Positions 25,525 to 39,007 of a stretch of 64,000 bases of DNA are shown here, in pieces. Source of the DNA: Sodiomyces alkalinus F11. Its lineage: Eukaryota; Ascomycota; Sordariomycetes; Glomerellales; Plectosphaerellaceae. Numbering within the stretch: the first letter of the stretch is position 1; each line of letters starts with the position of its first letter. The position numbers and the translations under genes are program-made. The DNA lies in NCBI RefSeq assembly GCF_003711515.1, contig NW_021167087.1:62001-126000 (forward strand), written 5' to 3'. The notes beneath the pieces are model-generated. The model ran no database searches. It was not told the DNA's origin and saw nothing but the letters and a program-made list of their open reading frames with translations.

Positions 25525-25631
25525 TGTCGTATAGGGACACGGACCACGACGTAGTCCCTAGGGGATCTATACCTGACTAAGGGCTTTAGATCTCGGGGAC
25601 CTCGGGTATTAGGATATAACAGGGACGGATA
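25525..25631 (+). repeat. Copia-B 5' LTR, first part
   Basis: Begins TGTCGTATAGG after TTAGG and contains the palindromic word GGACCACGACGTAGTCC. It ends at GGATA, the target site of Gypsy-C; the LTR continues at 34023. Confidence 0.85.
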
Positions 25632-25929
25632 TATCAAGAAGGAGATATAGGTCTACCCCGAAGGGATAAGGACTAGACGGTGATAGGGAGTAACAGATAA
25701 GGATCGTAGTCTTATACAAGGGGAGGCCAACTATAGGTTAACTAGTAGTTAATAGGAAGAGTAGCTTAAAGGTAGGTAGTAGTATAGAGGAGAGATAATC
25801 GCTAACCCCTTCCTTCCGGAATAGTCCAGCTCTCCGTCTTATATAATAAATATCCACTTATTAGTTAGCCGGTAGTCCACTATTATATCCTAGTACCTGC
25901 TAAGTCTTCCTTATATCCTACACCTAATA
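25632..25929 (-). repeat. Gypsy-C 3' LTR (298 bp)
   Basis: On plus it runs from TATCAAGAAGG to CACCTAATA, that is TG...CA with RIP. It is the same length as the right LTR. Confidence 0.88.
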
Positions 25930-28500
25930 GGCTACCCCTTCCTGGAATAAGGCCTATCCTTAGGCTATAGCTAGTTATAGAGTATCCGTAGGGTAGGTAA
26001 TAGTTATCGGGTAAGGCGAGTAGGTTAATAGTATTATCGGTGATATATGGGTCGGAGCTTAAAGAAAATAAAGCCGTAGGTAATCCACCGTTAAGTGATA
26101 GTAGAGCTAAAGGCTTAAAATATATCCTAACCTTATATAGTAGTACTAGAGGATATTTTTAGGGGAAGAGAATAAAGAGAAAATTCCTTACGAAGTATAA
26201 TATTTTAGGTATATATAAGGGCGTGGAAAGAACTACTATAGGTAGCTAACCGTTAATTAGACGGTGGTTTATAGAGGTTTATTATAAAAAATAAGTCTAT
26301 AAAGGATATATCCTTATATAATAATAGGTATAAAATAAAAGTTTAAAGTAGCTATTTACCCACCATTAGATAGTAGTAGTGTTATTAAACGGCTAATATC
26401 TCCCTGTTTATTAAACGCGTTCGTATTATTTATGCCGTGAATAGGGAAGTACGTTACCGGTAATAAAGGCGCGCCTGCCCTTCTATACGTAAATAGGAAA
26501 ACGGTAGGCAGGATAAGTAGGGCCTCTGTAATTATATATAGGATCTTTTCCGCTATAAGCCTCTTTTCCTTTTCTTCTTCTTTTTTCCTCTTTACGATCC
26601 CGAAGGAGGTTATAAGTATCCCCCCCGTTCCTCCCTTAAGGAGGCTATAGGTAGTATTACTATATAAGAACTAAAGCAGAGGAGGGGGCAGTCTAGTAAA
26701 GGGGGAACGGGTAGCTAACGTGTATATAGTTTTTCTTTAGTATACTCTCGTAAATTTTTTTTAGTATATACAGGTCTATTTTTCCGTTAGAATCTAAGTT
26801 CGAAGGAGAGTAATAGCTAAATAGCGGTTAAATAGAAACTAATATAGAATAGATTAATAGAGAAGATTTATAGTTATTATAGTTAGGTAAAGATTTACCG
26901 AGCGTTATAAGTGCGTCCAGAGTTATAGTGGGAATATCGGTGATAGCTAATTAGCTATAGCATAATTATACCTCCTAAGGGTAATTATAGTAGCGGTACG
27001 GTAAAGACTCCTAAAAAGCCTTATCCTAAGAAAAGTAATACCGCCGGCGTTTAATAGGGGATTAGTAGTAAGGCGTCCGGTACCTAGGGTACGGATACAG
27101 AGAATAATAATACCTCGGCGCCCCTAAGTCTAATTAGTAGAGAAATAGCTAGTAGTTAGTAGTAAACCGGCGGTAAAGCTAGTAATAGGAATAGTAATAA
27201 TGCCGGTAATTTAAATAATACTTCTATAGCTAGAAATAATAGAATAATCGAATTAGATAAAAGTGGACTAGCTAATATATCTCGGGTATACACTTTATAT
27301 CCTCCCGCAGAATAGGGATATAATCCGTTTCTAGTTTTATACGTGCGGTGTATCGGTCGAATAACGAAGTAGCACCCTAGCAGTCGTTAAATTCCCTTAT
27401 ATAGTTATAGACATTATAAGTAAAGTAGTCGAGTAGGGGGTAATAGGTAATTAGCTGCTAACTTAGTATAATAGCGGCCTCGCTTAAATATATTTATTAT
27501 ATAGGACAGGGATCGAAACCCTATATAAAGGTATAGTAGTTATTGTATAGCTATTCCACTACTAATTAATCATAGATACTATATATATAATTAGATAAAA
27601 TTATACGTCTTCGTGACGTGATTAAATAACACTAGTATAAGGCAGATACGAGTCTAAAGGTATATACTCGTGAGTTAACTATTAGGTAATAATTCTAAAA
27701 ATAATATACAACGAATTATAGGATTTCTAGCGTTTAGGTAAACGTGTATTAAATTATAAGAAGATATAGCTATTAGGTTAAAAGCGCCCCGCGGCTAAGC
27801 TCGAGGAGGAACGTTAAGAGTAAGTTTAGCGGTAGTTAATTATAGCCGAGCGGTAGGCTAGTAGTAGCGTAGCGGTTACTAATATACTACGATAACTAGT
27901 AGTACTATAAGAAAAGCGAAATAAATATTCTGGCGCCTAAGTATCTTTTGTTAGGTTACTTCGGGATAGGCAGAAATCCCTAACCGATAAAATCATTATA
28001 GGTTAACTAGTAGTTAACTTATAAAGATGAGGCTAATAATTATCTAAGAATTTAAAAATCAGCTAAAGGATCTAAGTAGTCAGGCACTTAATAATAGCGG
28101 AACCACTATTATTACTCTAGTACCTAGGCCACCCCCTCCTCCGGTAAATAATAACTATAGTGATATTATAGATAAGGAGGATAATAAAGTCTTCATTAGT
28201 AATTAATAGGTAGGTAATTCCCCTTATTCTCCTAACTTATAACCTATTACTAATTAGTTATTATAAGGGTGGGTATTATAATCTTAATAATATCGTGGAT
28301 TAAGGGGTAATCCGTAATTAGTTAGGGTTTGGTTTATTAGGTTTAGACTAATAAAAGTTACCGGCTTTAGACTAGTGCTAAAAGAGTAGATAACGTACGA
28401 ATATCTAGTACCTAGCAATTAGCGGTTATATATATTTGATTTTAATATAAAGTCCGTAAATAGCGGCTAGAGATTATTAGCTATAAAATAGTAATATAAA
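25930..28500. other. Non-pol region of Gypsy-C between integrase and 3' LTR
   Basis: Its first 1.7 kb is repeated at 12779-14497. No RT, RNase H or integrase words are found. A plus-strand frame in 26960-27650, opposite to pol, is broken by few stops (see findings). 27660-28400 carries a Lys/Arg-rich plus-strand frame with many RIP stops that I could not assign. Confidence 0.5.
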
Positions 28501-31500
28501 GGAACGTAGTTAATTTAGTAAAATACTAATATTACTATACCGCTAATAACTATCAATTAGCGGTTACCTGATTTAAGAGGTACTTAGTAACTAAATCTTT
28601 ATAGAGATATAACTTAGGTTCCTAAGAATTTTCTTCTATAGGATAAGCTTCAAACTTAATAAGAAATTCACGGTAGCGGTGCTTAGGGTTCTAGCGTATA
28701 CCTAAAATCCTTTTAATCTTAAACTTATTCTCCTTTTCCCCTTTAATATCTAATAGCTACTTAGCCGGCGCTCCACGGCTATCTTAGTTACAAGGCTCGA
28801 GCAAACTAATAGGGAAAACGTTATAAATCCGAAGATACTTAGGAAGGTCGACCTTATAAGCTAACCGGTGATTACCTATCACCTTAGTAATCTTAAAAGG
28901 CCCGATGTATTTATATAATAATTTTCAACTCGGACGTGTAATCTTTATATTTTTAGTAGATACTAAAACCTTATCGTGTAAATAACACTCCTTTAGTATA
29001 TATTTACGGTTATAATAGTCAGCTATTACCCGATTATTAAGTAATAGTTACTGATAAATTAACGTGTAGTTAAGAGATAGTTAATTTACTCTCTCTTCTA
29101 CTAATATAAAGGGCTGTTTAACTTATAGTATAGGAGTATAGGGGCCGCGCGGGTTATAACCTATTAGGGCCTTAGGGGGTAAATAACGAGTAGCGGAATA
29201 CTATAACGTGTTATATATAAATTCGGTAAGGTCTAAAAAATTAACCTAATTATCTTATTATTATATAGTGTAGGAGCGAAGGTAATACTCGAGAATTTAA
29301 TTAATACGTTTAGTTTAGCTATTAGTCTACGGGTAGTACGTAGTAGAAAGGCGGCGTTTAACTTATAATAAGCTGTATAGCGTGCGCTAAAAAGCACTTA
29401 TAAAATGACTTCCATGGTCGGAGATAATACCGTCGGGTAGACTATACACCTTAAAAATATAGTGCTATAAGGTAGTCGCTAACCCCTTAGCTATAAGCTT
29501 ACTAAAGGTAGGAATAAAAAGGGAATATTTAGTTAGTCTATAGATAACTATAAGAATAGTATCTTTTTACTTACCCCCCGGTTACTTAATAGGTGGTAGG
29601 CCGGTAATAAAATCTATTAAAACTTACTAAAATAGCTAGGTCGGAATAAATAAAGGGGCTAGTTCGCTAAAAGGAGTATAAGTGTAAGATTTAGTATATT
29701 AATAAAGAGGGTAGCTAAGTACCCACTAGCTAATAGCCGTTAATATTCTACGCTAATAAAAAGATTATTAAATTCGTTTTAGTATCTTTATAATTCCCTA
29801 AGAACCTATAATCGGGTTATCGTAGTATAATTAGAGGATTATTAACTAAAGCTTAGAAGATCAAGGAATATAGACTTACCGAGGAATCGAATATGACTAT
29901 TAGTACTACGGGTCTATAGATTAGGCTCTCGCTAATTAACTATTAACTATCTACCGGAAATGAGAAAATTATCTTTTTTTAAGCTTAATAAATATCGTTA
30001 GGGATATTAGGTGGCTATTACTTATCCGGTACTCGGGCGGGGACTACTCGAAACTTAGATATAAAATTATCTAGCACCTCCTAAGTAGTAATAAGACGTT
30101 TATTAGAAGTAGGAAGATAGAGAGGATTTCGTAAGAGACCGTTGGTAGAATTTTTATTACCCGGTTAGTGAATAATACGAATATTATAAGTGCCTAATTT
30201 ATTAAGCTAGCGCACGTGCTGACTACTAAGCTTAGGTTTATCTAGTAGCGTTTAATAATTAAGGTAGTCCGTTAAAGCGTTAATAGTAGAGGCGCTATAG
30301 AGTAAGTAGTAATGCTAATAATAACACGCCTCTATAATGGCTATAAGCTCGGTATTAGGAGTAGTATACTTTAATTCAGCGCCTTTAAGCTTATATAAAA
30401 GGAAAGTAACTAGGCGCCAGACGCGGTCCTCTAGTTAACTTAGGATAGGACTAATAGCAAGATTAAAAGTATCAGTTTTAAGGCGTGTTAGTAATAAGGG
30501 GTTAAAATACCGTAAAACGGGTATAAAAAGAAAAGTATTCTTAAGTTATTTGAAAGCACGATAAAAATCTTTTAGTGGTTCGGCTAGTATATAGCCGCCG
30601 ATCCGTAATTAGTCCGTGAATACTCGTATAATTTTAAAGTAGTTATAAACAAAACGCCGGTAAAACCCCGTAAATCCTAAAAAGACTTGAATTTCGCGAA
30701 TAGTTATAGGCCGTGGCTAATTAATAATCGTATCCACACGATTAGGGTCTATCTTAATACCTACTAGGCTATAGCAGAACCATAGGAAGTCCACCTTATT
30801 AATTTAAATTTATATTTTTTAATGTTTACGTATAAGTCCTAGTCGCGTAATCTGCGTAGAACCTATTTAACGTGTCGCCGATACTTAGTAAGGGAACGAC
30901 TATAGATAAGAATATTATCCAGATTGACCACGTAAATAGTATTAATAAGACCGGAGAGTACTTAGTTAATATACCGCTAAAACGTAGCGGGGGTATTAGT
31001 AAGTCTAAAAGGTATAATAAGGTATTCGAAGTAATTATATTTAGTGCGAAAAGCCGTTTTCTATTTATTACCTTCCTTAATTCGAAGTCGATAGTAAGTA
31101 TCCTTAAGATCTAATTTACTATAGATTTTCGATTTAATTAAGCGGTCGAGTATCTCGCTAATTAACGGTAGGGGAGTCCGATCCTTCCTAGTAATCTTAT
31201 TAAGGGCGCGGTAGTCGATATATAAACGTAATTTACTGTTTTTCTTTAGAATAAATAACCCGGGGGCGCTAGCTAGACTACTAGAGAGTCGTATCTATTA
31301 ATTACCTAAAGTATAAATAAGATATTCGCGGAGGACTTATAGCTTAGTATTAGATAAAGAGTAAATTAGTTTAAATAGTAGGCACTTATTATCCTTGAGT
31401 TAAATAGTATAATCCTATTATTAGTGACTAGGAAGTAACGCTGCTTAATCGATATTAAAAATATCTTTAAACTCGTGATAAATAGTAGGAATATTACGTA

Positions 31501-33719
31501 AATAAGGAGGAATATTAGACTTAATAGTTAGATTACTAGGCTCCTCCTATTAAGTAGCCTATAATATAACTCTACTAATCCGTAGTGAAAAAGAAAGATA
31601 TTTATTTATAGATAAAATAATAGTATAACGCGTGTTACGTTTAGCCGAACGAATCTGCTTCGGTGTAAAGATAAAAGAAAAGTAATCCGGGGATAAACGG
31701 TAACTCCACTTAATAGTCCGTTAGTTAATAGTAGGGTTATTAGCGTAAAGCTAAATACCGCCTAGAATAATTTTATATTTTAGATTCGTATTAATATTAA
31801 TAATTCGAAATTCCTCCTTTTATAGTTTAGTAACCGACTAATTATCGGTCGCCTTAAAAAGTATAATAGTAGTGCCGTAAGTCCGAATCTAGATATCGGC
31901 TCTACCTAAAATCTAAAAAAGATTTTATACTAAGCTAGCCGCTAAGCCGTTAATAGCTCCTAAAAAAGAATAGTCGATTAAACTAAATTCTATACTACTA
32001 TTAAGTAAAGCTACGATCTTAATCTATTCTTTACCCCGCCGTAGACTAACTTTAACCTCCACGGTAAAGTTAGTAATACTCGGCTATAGCGGGGATAATT
32101 CCTAATCGTTATTATTATATAACTCTATAACACGGGTAGGGATAGGGATAGTAATAAAGCTAATAATAGGAGGAGGTTTAGTTAGACTACTAGTATTCTA
32201 CTATTAGGTAGTAGTAATATTAGTAGCGTTATTATAAGAACGCTTAGTTCCCGGAAGTCGTTATTACGACTATAACGTTAAGAACGATTATTACGCGACT
32301 AGTAGTTAACTACGTATTTACTACTTTTAGTAAGACTTAATTCGATCTATCTAGCCCGTTAATCTAATTTACGATACGTTATAGGTAAGCCGCCTAGTAT
32401 AATCTAAGGGCGTAAATCATCTTATAATTTTATAATTATAGAAATAACACTAATAATCTCCGGTAGGAGAATAGGGAGCTCGGATTCGAGTAATCGCCAC
32501 TTATCTTTAAAATTATTATAGGATTAACGGGGACCCTACTATAAGTCCTTATAGAATATACGTTTAACCCCCCGTAAAACTCGAGTATTACTATCTAGTA
32601 TCTAATCGCGGAGCTAAGCTAAAAATTCGTCCTAAGATAGCTTACCATTAAGCCACTATCGGTCGGCTTCTAAGTTATAATCCTATTATAAGGAGGGTAT
32701 AAGGCACTATATAGTAAAGATAATATAGTTAGTGTTATCGTTAAGAGTAGGGTTAATAATACGAATCTGCTATATCTACGTAATAAAAGATTTATATTAA
32801 GCCTAGAAGGTAGCGGAAAAATAGGGATTTAGTATATTAAGTTTCGAAAAAACAGGGTTCTCCAAAGTAATCGGCTATAGGGTAGCGGCTATCTAGACGG
32901 GAATAAGTTAATAAGTTTAAATAGGTTAGTAAGGCTATAAAACCTAACTAGATACTATAGGCGTTTTAGGCGGGAGAATAGCTGAATTACTAGGAGTTAG
33001 GGGTAGGGGATATAAATGTATAGTCGCCTAACTTAAATCGTTAGTATTATCCGCCTACTATTAAGTAGCGGCTATATTATCGGTATATTACTGCCGAATA
33101 TTCTTTAACTAATCGTATAGCTATTATTAACGCTAGCGCTCTTATTTACGAGCCTGCTATTCTTATTTCTTTTATTTAAGCTATATATTCTCTTTAACTA
33201 ATAGATCTTCTAGCTCCCTAAGGCTAGGTAACTACGGTTTAACTAGTGATTAGGGTTAGGAATATAAAATTAAAGGTAAACGATTCTCTTAATCTTATTA
33301 ACCTTCCGCACGTAGCTGCTTTAGGTTAATACCTATCGTGGTCCTATACGACGATAAGCTAGTCTATAGTTAATCTATATCTATATCTATAGCACCGGAT
33401 ATATATGGTAGAATCGGGGTATTCTCCGAGACTATAGGTCTAGGAGGAAAATTTAACTAAAACTCGGGTTAAAGACTAATAACGCTACTTATACTGCTAA
33501 TTATCTATAGCCGAGTAGTGCTATTAGTGGTAGGGTTATAGTTAGTTAGCTATTCGGCCGCTAACGACGAAGATACTTAATTAGGCTAAGGATCGCTAAT
33601 ATAAATACGAATACTATCGTCGGACTAAGCCTCTAGTGGCCGATCATTATTCGACTATTAGGTCCTAGATATACCGAATGCTGCCTAATAGTCGCTATCC
33701 GCTTTTAGAGCGATTATCT

Positions 33720-34017
33720 TATTAAGAAGGAGGTATAGGTCTACCCCGAAAGGATAAGGACAAAAGGGTAATAAGGAGTAATAGATAAGGATCGTAGTCT
33801 TATATAAGGGGAGGCTAACTATAGGTTAACTAGTGGTTAATAGGAAGAGTATCTTAAAGGTAGGTAGTAGTGTAGAGAAGAGATAATCGCTAACTCCTTT
33901 CTTCCAGAATAGTCCAGCTCTTTGTCTTATATAATAAGTATCCACTTATCAGTCAGCCGGTAGTCCACTACTATATCCTGGTACCTCCTAAGTCTTCCTT
34001 ATATCCTACACCTAACA
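33720..34017 (-). repeat. Gypsy-C 5' LTR (298 bp)
   Basis: Runs from TATTAAGAAGG to CACCTAACA on plus. Directly inside it, on minus, is AGATAATCGCTC, sharing AATCGCTC with the position just after the 5' LTR of Gypsy-D. This supports the minus orientation of the element. Confidence 0.88.
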
Positions 34018-34022
34018 GGATA

Positions 34023-34189
34023 CCGGAAAGGACTGGATAGGATCCAAATAACATAGTACCCATAATAGAGTCTTCGCCACTTAAATTAAGACTATAAAAG
34101 ACTCTTATAAATATAACTTAATATAATACATATATATAGGATTTCTGCTCTACTAAGTTAATTATATAAGTGCTATGTAATATACGATA
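34023..34189 (+). repeat. Copia-B 5' LTR, second part
   Basis: Continues the LTR from CCGGAAAGG to CGATA. It matches the corresponding part of the 3' LTR (54582-54857) with mostly C/T and G/A differences. Confidence 0.85.
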
Positions 34190-34203
34190 GTTATAAGCCC
34201 GGT
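34190..34203 (+). other. Copia-B primer-binding site (initiator tRNA-Met half type)
   Basis: GTTATAAGCCCGG directly follows the 5' LTR here, at 58322, and on minus at the Copia-A 5' LTR (53475 downward). Undoing one RIP change (TA to TG) gives GTTATGAGCCC, the complement of the GGGCUCAUAAC anticodon arm of initiator tRNA-Met. Confidence 0.7.
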
Positions 34204-37200
34204 TTATAACGCCTAAACGATAGATATTAATAAGGCTACCCTTATTCCACTATAAAAGTAATCACGTTTATATAAGCATTCTTAAATAATTACTATCAAC
34301 CTAATTTTAATTACCCGATAAGTAGGTAAAGATATCTTCTAACGTATCTACTACTAAATAGAAGGCGGCCGCTATTACCCTTATTAACTAAAGGGATTAA
34401 GTAACGTAGAAGCACGCTATATATAGTAAATCTGCCTACTACTTAGATAACTATCTTAATTTAAAGCTAAACGATAAGGAGGCTAACGCCTACCTGCTCC
34501 TTAAGCCTATTCTACCTAATATTCGTAAATACAAAGCCCTCGTTAACCCTAATATAATGGAGGAGGCCACGCCTACCTTATCTTCCACTATTACGCTAAA
34601 GGACGATAAGACTATAGACGCCACGGACGCCACCGCCACGGCTACTATAGCCGCTACCACGGCGGCCACGGCCGCCGGTAAGCACAAGACGGTCGCCGTA
34701 AGAACTACCTAGTTAATAACTACGATAAGATTACGGAAAATAAGCTAATAATTAACGACTTCGTAAAGCCTTTAAGGGCGGCTTTTAGTAATATAAAGAG
34801 CCTATAATCCTCCGCTATAAAGCCTAGAATCGGGAGAGGCACCTTTAATACCCTTAGAAACCTGGCTATTACTAAGGATACTACTAATAATAAAGATAAT
34901 AAGAAGCGTCGTTATAGTAATACGTCCGTAAAGGCTATCCCTCTCGTAATAAGAAGGCCTTACGAGATATATAAGAATCTCTATACCACCGCCGCCTATT
35001 AGTATATCAGGCCGGATATACGCCCTTATACCTAGTGTAGCCATGAAGATATTATAAAGGTTATAGAAAAGAAGATATATAACTATAGTTTTAAAAGCCG
35101 TATAGATACCGCGATATAGAAGAGGCGGGAAGCCTTAGGGGCTATCACCGCTAATAAGATAGAGGAAGTCTAGAAAGATTAACTCTATAATACTACGCCT
35201 ATTATAACTACTATATAATAAAATCGGGGGGTTACCACGCCGCCCGTAAGTATAGTTCTAAAAGACCTTTCCGTTACCGCTAGTATATAGCTAGGCGTCT
35301 AGCCGACCTAAGAAGGGGGGGTAATACGCCCTTATATAACGATACTATTAAGATTATAAGGACAAGGAGTATCCTTATCTATTAACTAAGCTAAAGCACT
35401 ACTATACTCCGCGATCCTAGACTTAGAATTATTAATCTATATCTTTAATAATCGAGGCCGTTTTACGGCTATTAGACTACCTATTAGTAAGCTATTATCA
35501 CTTTAGGTGGGTACTTATAAGGCTTTTATCCTCGGATACGAAGACGTTAAGCTATAAGTATAATCTTTATCGGGTATAAAGACGCTACTACGCCTCCGTG
35601 ACGTTATATACTATAAGGAGTTTATTACTAATATTATCTGGGAATACTAGCTATGCCTATAATGCTACTACTAGAATACTATAAATAACACTATTATTAG
35701 CTGCGCTAATAACCGGCCTATTTATAAGCTACTAGATATCTAGGGCTAGTATATAATCGAGCGCGCGGAAGCTATAGCGGCCACGACGTTTACGGTTTCG
35801 GCTTAGCACCCCCGCGATAACCCGTATAAAAGATTACGATAACCGCGGTAACCGTAAAAAACGACCGCGTAGCGGTAGTATAAAGGCCTCGGCTATTACG
35901 GCACTAATACCCTTATAAGGATCGTTAACGCTACTTAGGAGGTAAGAATAAAGGGACCGCGCACCGCCGATTATAACGCGTGTAGGTAATTATAAGTGCC
36001 TGCGTAGATCCGACGGATACTATCCCTTTACCTGTTAAAGCCCGGAGAGGCCCTCGCTATTAACTTTCACGATCTTAAAAAGGCAGAGTTATTAGTGGGC
36101 AGCCTGTATAAGTCTATTATATTCGTTATAGACGTATACATAGGTTATACGTAGGATTACTACCTATAAAAGAGAGACTAAGGCTTTATCTTTTATACGT
36201 TCAATGACGTTTTTGCCCTGCTTAAGACCTAATTCGATGTTAAGCCATGTATCCTATAGGCCGATTCTAAGATATTTTAGTACCTAGAAGTTATTGCTTT
36301 CCTCGCTGCTAAGGAGGTGGAAGGTTAGTCGTGGGCACTATATTTATAGGATTAAAACGGCGTTATAGACTGGATAGAGGTATCGTTAAAAGAAGGGCGA
36401 GGGCTATAAGGATTAGGACTAATCTGCCCACGTCTGTCTAGCCTAAGATCTTTAAGACTACTATATATCTGTATAATAGGACGCCACGATATATTAATAA
36501 CTGGAAGATGCTATATAAAGGCCTGCACGGCCGTTAACCTAACCTTACGCACATACGAGTATACGGCTATAAAGCCTTTACAAAAACGCGCGATACCTAA
36601 GCTAAAAGGAACTGCCTATAAAGGCTAGAACCGAAGACATAGATAGGTTATTATGTTAGATACTAGTTCTTAAATGGCTTCCGCGTCTAGTTACTATATC
36701 TAACGGATATTATCACTACAAGAGACGTGATCTTTAACGAAGATACGACCTTTAATAGCAGGATTAAAACGCTATAAGCTATAGCTTCTGCCGAGGAAAT
36801 TAGAGAACGCCTATAATCTATCTATATTACCTAATCTAATAATATAGAGAACAAGCTGCTATTAAGGGGTAGAGCTGTAAACGTATTAGATCTTAAGTCG
36901 AAAGACTCTAACACTACTGCTATTACTACGGACAAAGGTGAGCCCGTCGCCATTACTATAAGAGAGGCTATTACTATTACTATAGACTATACCACCGCTA
37001 TTACTACCGGTAAAGGGGACGCTACTGTTATTACTACGGATAAAGGCCAGGCCGTTATTATTACTACGAGAGAGGCTACGCTATTATTACGGATACCGCC
37101 ATTACTACGGATACCGCTATTACTACAGATACTCTATGGTTTACTGCTACGAGGTTTGAACCGTTTTCCATGCCTCTAATATCCCCGGAAGATCCTACGC

Positions 37201-38468
37201 GATCGTTCCTTATAGAGTTAGCGGTAGTTAGAGGCGTAAAGGTAGAAGAACACGATAACCATTAACAGATAGCTATAGATACCCCTAGGGGGTGTTTATC
37301 GGCCGCGCGCCTATTACCCGAGCGCTTATCCACTATAAGAACCATTATAAGTCTATACACGACTAAGAAGGTGCAGAACGATAATACCTAGAAGGCGTTC
37401 TTTAACGCTAGAAGGACTTAAAACCCTATACGCACGAGGAAATAAGCTATTAACGATAGCGATATGGGTGCTATAGCTCCTTCTCCCTTTAACCCCCCCT
37501 AGCCGTTATCGCGTCTAACCCGCGAGGATCTCCCGCCTCCGCTAAACCACTACCACGATATACGCCTTTACCTGTTACGGGAGGAGTAGTTATAGGCTAA
37601 GGGGGAATACCTTAAGAGCCACCGATAGATAGGCTATTAATAGGAGATAGGCGGTACTTAGGCTAATAAGTAATAAGTCCTCAACTATAGATAGGTATAT
37701 ATCTATAAATTTAATAAGGAGGGCACCCTCCTTAAGTATAAGGCACGCCTCGTAGTATAAGGGGATTAATAAAAACGGTTAGAAACTGAAGATAATTACG
37801 CCGCTATATTAGCCTCGCGGTCCTTCCGTATACGAATAGCTATTACCGCCTGATTTAACCTAGAGATAAGGTAGTTCGACGCTATTAACGCGCGCGGTAA
37901 CGCTAGCCTTACAGAGGAAGTATTTATAAAGATACTATAAGGCTACAAAGTGCTAGGTAAGGTCCTGCCACTACTATAGTAAGAGGATTTTAGCGGTATA
38001 CTATAGAAGATAGGATTCACGGCCGTGCCTAATAACCCCTATATTATAATCCGCGATAGTTTAATCCTATTCTTCTACGTTAAAGATATCGGACTTATAT
38101 ACTATAAAGAGCGTAGAACTAATACTAACGACCTTAAGGTTACCCTTAAATAAAACTATAGGTTATCGGGAGGCGATAAAATCCGTTACTTCCTAGGAAT
38201 TAAGGTTTTAAGGGATAAAGCTATACGCAGGTTATAGTTATTATAATCCTCTTATATAGAGAAGATTACGGTTAAGTACTATATAGATATCCTTTGCCGA
38301 AGACTACTAAAGGTCCTATTATTTATAGAGCTGCTAATACTACGCGACGGTATACGCGCGTGAATTCCTAAGGTCTGTTAGTATCAGAGTATAATAGGTT
38401 TAATCCTGTATACCACTATCGTGATAAGACCCGATATCGCGTTCGCCTATTCGAAGCTTTACTAATAT
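34190..38468 (+). pseudogene. Copia-B gag-pol, first part (gag, protease, integrase, RT)
   Basis: Plus-strand frames broken by TAA/TAG. Gag lies at about 34250-35330. Protease is near 35400-35460, reading ILDLELLIYIFNN; the sister copy at 60045 reads ILDLGSLIYIFNN, the form of LDSGS after RIP. Integrase is at about 36080-36750. RT begins about 37300, with LEIRQFDAINA near 37865 and ILFFYVKDIGL near 38070 in place of the usual FYVDD. The frame is cut at 38468 by Copia-A and resumes at 53673. Apparent minus-strand frames here (for example 34490-34687) are low-complexity antisense shadows. Confidence 0.75.
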
Positions 38469-38541
38469 TGTCAGCACACAAATAAGGTACGCAAAAGATG
38501 TGTGTGTGCATTAAAGAAGAGTAGAAGATACTCTGCGGAAA
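38469..38541 (-). repeat. Copia-A 3' LTR, first part
   Basis: Starts TGTCAGCACAC and ends in GGAAA, the Gypsy-D target site. It still has several CpA/TpG steps, unlike the right LTR, which starts TATCAGTAGAT. Confidence 0.85.
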
Positions 38542-38895
38542 TGTTAGGTGCCTACAGTAGTGGTCATAAAGGGTCCCTAGTGTGAACCCATAGGGGTCCA
38601 GGCGTGGCTAGTCTGAGACCCCTCGAGGCATAAATAAAGCAGTTATCATATAGTAAATAGAATAGTCCCTCGAAGTAAATAAGGCAGCCCTCGAGAAAGC
38701 AAATAAGCAGTCCTCGAGGAGTAGCGGAACGTAGGCTTAAGGGGCGGAGGAGCCTCCCCTTTGGATAAGGAGGCTAGCGATTAATCTAATTCTTTAGCTA
38801 CACCTATATTCTAACCCTATTATAAGCCTATTATGATTATACCTGGTTCCTTACTTAACCTTACCTTTTCACTCTTTACGACTACTTATTTAATA
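38542..38895 (+). repeat. Gypsy-D 5' LTR (354 bp)
   Basis: Begins TGTTAGGTGCC and ends TTTAATA. It contains a set of CCTCGAG/CTCGAGG words at about 38620-38720. The sequence just inside (TTTTAATCGCTC) is the likely primer-binding region. Confidence 0.9.
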
Positions 38896-39007
38896 TTTTA
38901 ATCGCTCTACCCTCTAAGGGCGCGAAGACTATTAAAAAAAGAGTCACTAAGATATCTAACTATCACGAAATACACGACCCTACCTTCGATTTCGATAAGG
39001 CTACTAG

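Larger units (their letters stand above)
25632..34017 (-). mobile_element. Gypsy-C: Ty3/Gypsy retrotransposon, minus orientation, inside the Copia-B LTR
   Basis: The element is bounded by 298-bp LTRs and by the target duplication GGATA (25627-25631 and 34018-34022). Reading minus from the right LTR, gag lies at about 33600-32000 (no clear zinc knuckle seen). Reverse transcriptase follows at about 31350-30600: KLRLYIDY near 31230, and VVNLDNILIYS near 30910 where the usual YxDD has lost an Asp. Integrase is at about 29800-29100 (SLPDGIISDHGSHFISAF, then EYYLRSYT). A further 2.5 kb (25930-28500) between pol and the left LTR has no recognised domain. It is RIP-inactivated. Confidence 0.82.

Noticed and set aside
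34490..34687. Small hydrophobic minus-strand frame (also at 58660-58860)
   Set aside because: Both lie at the same place opposite the Ala/Thr-rich part of Copia-B gag; antisense shadows.
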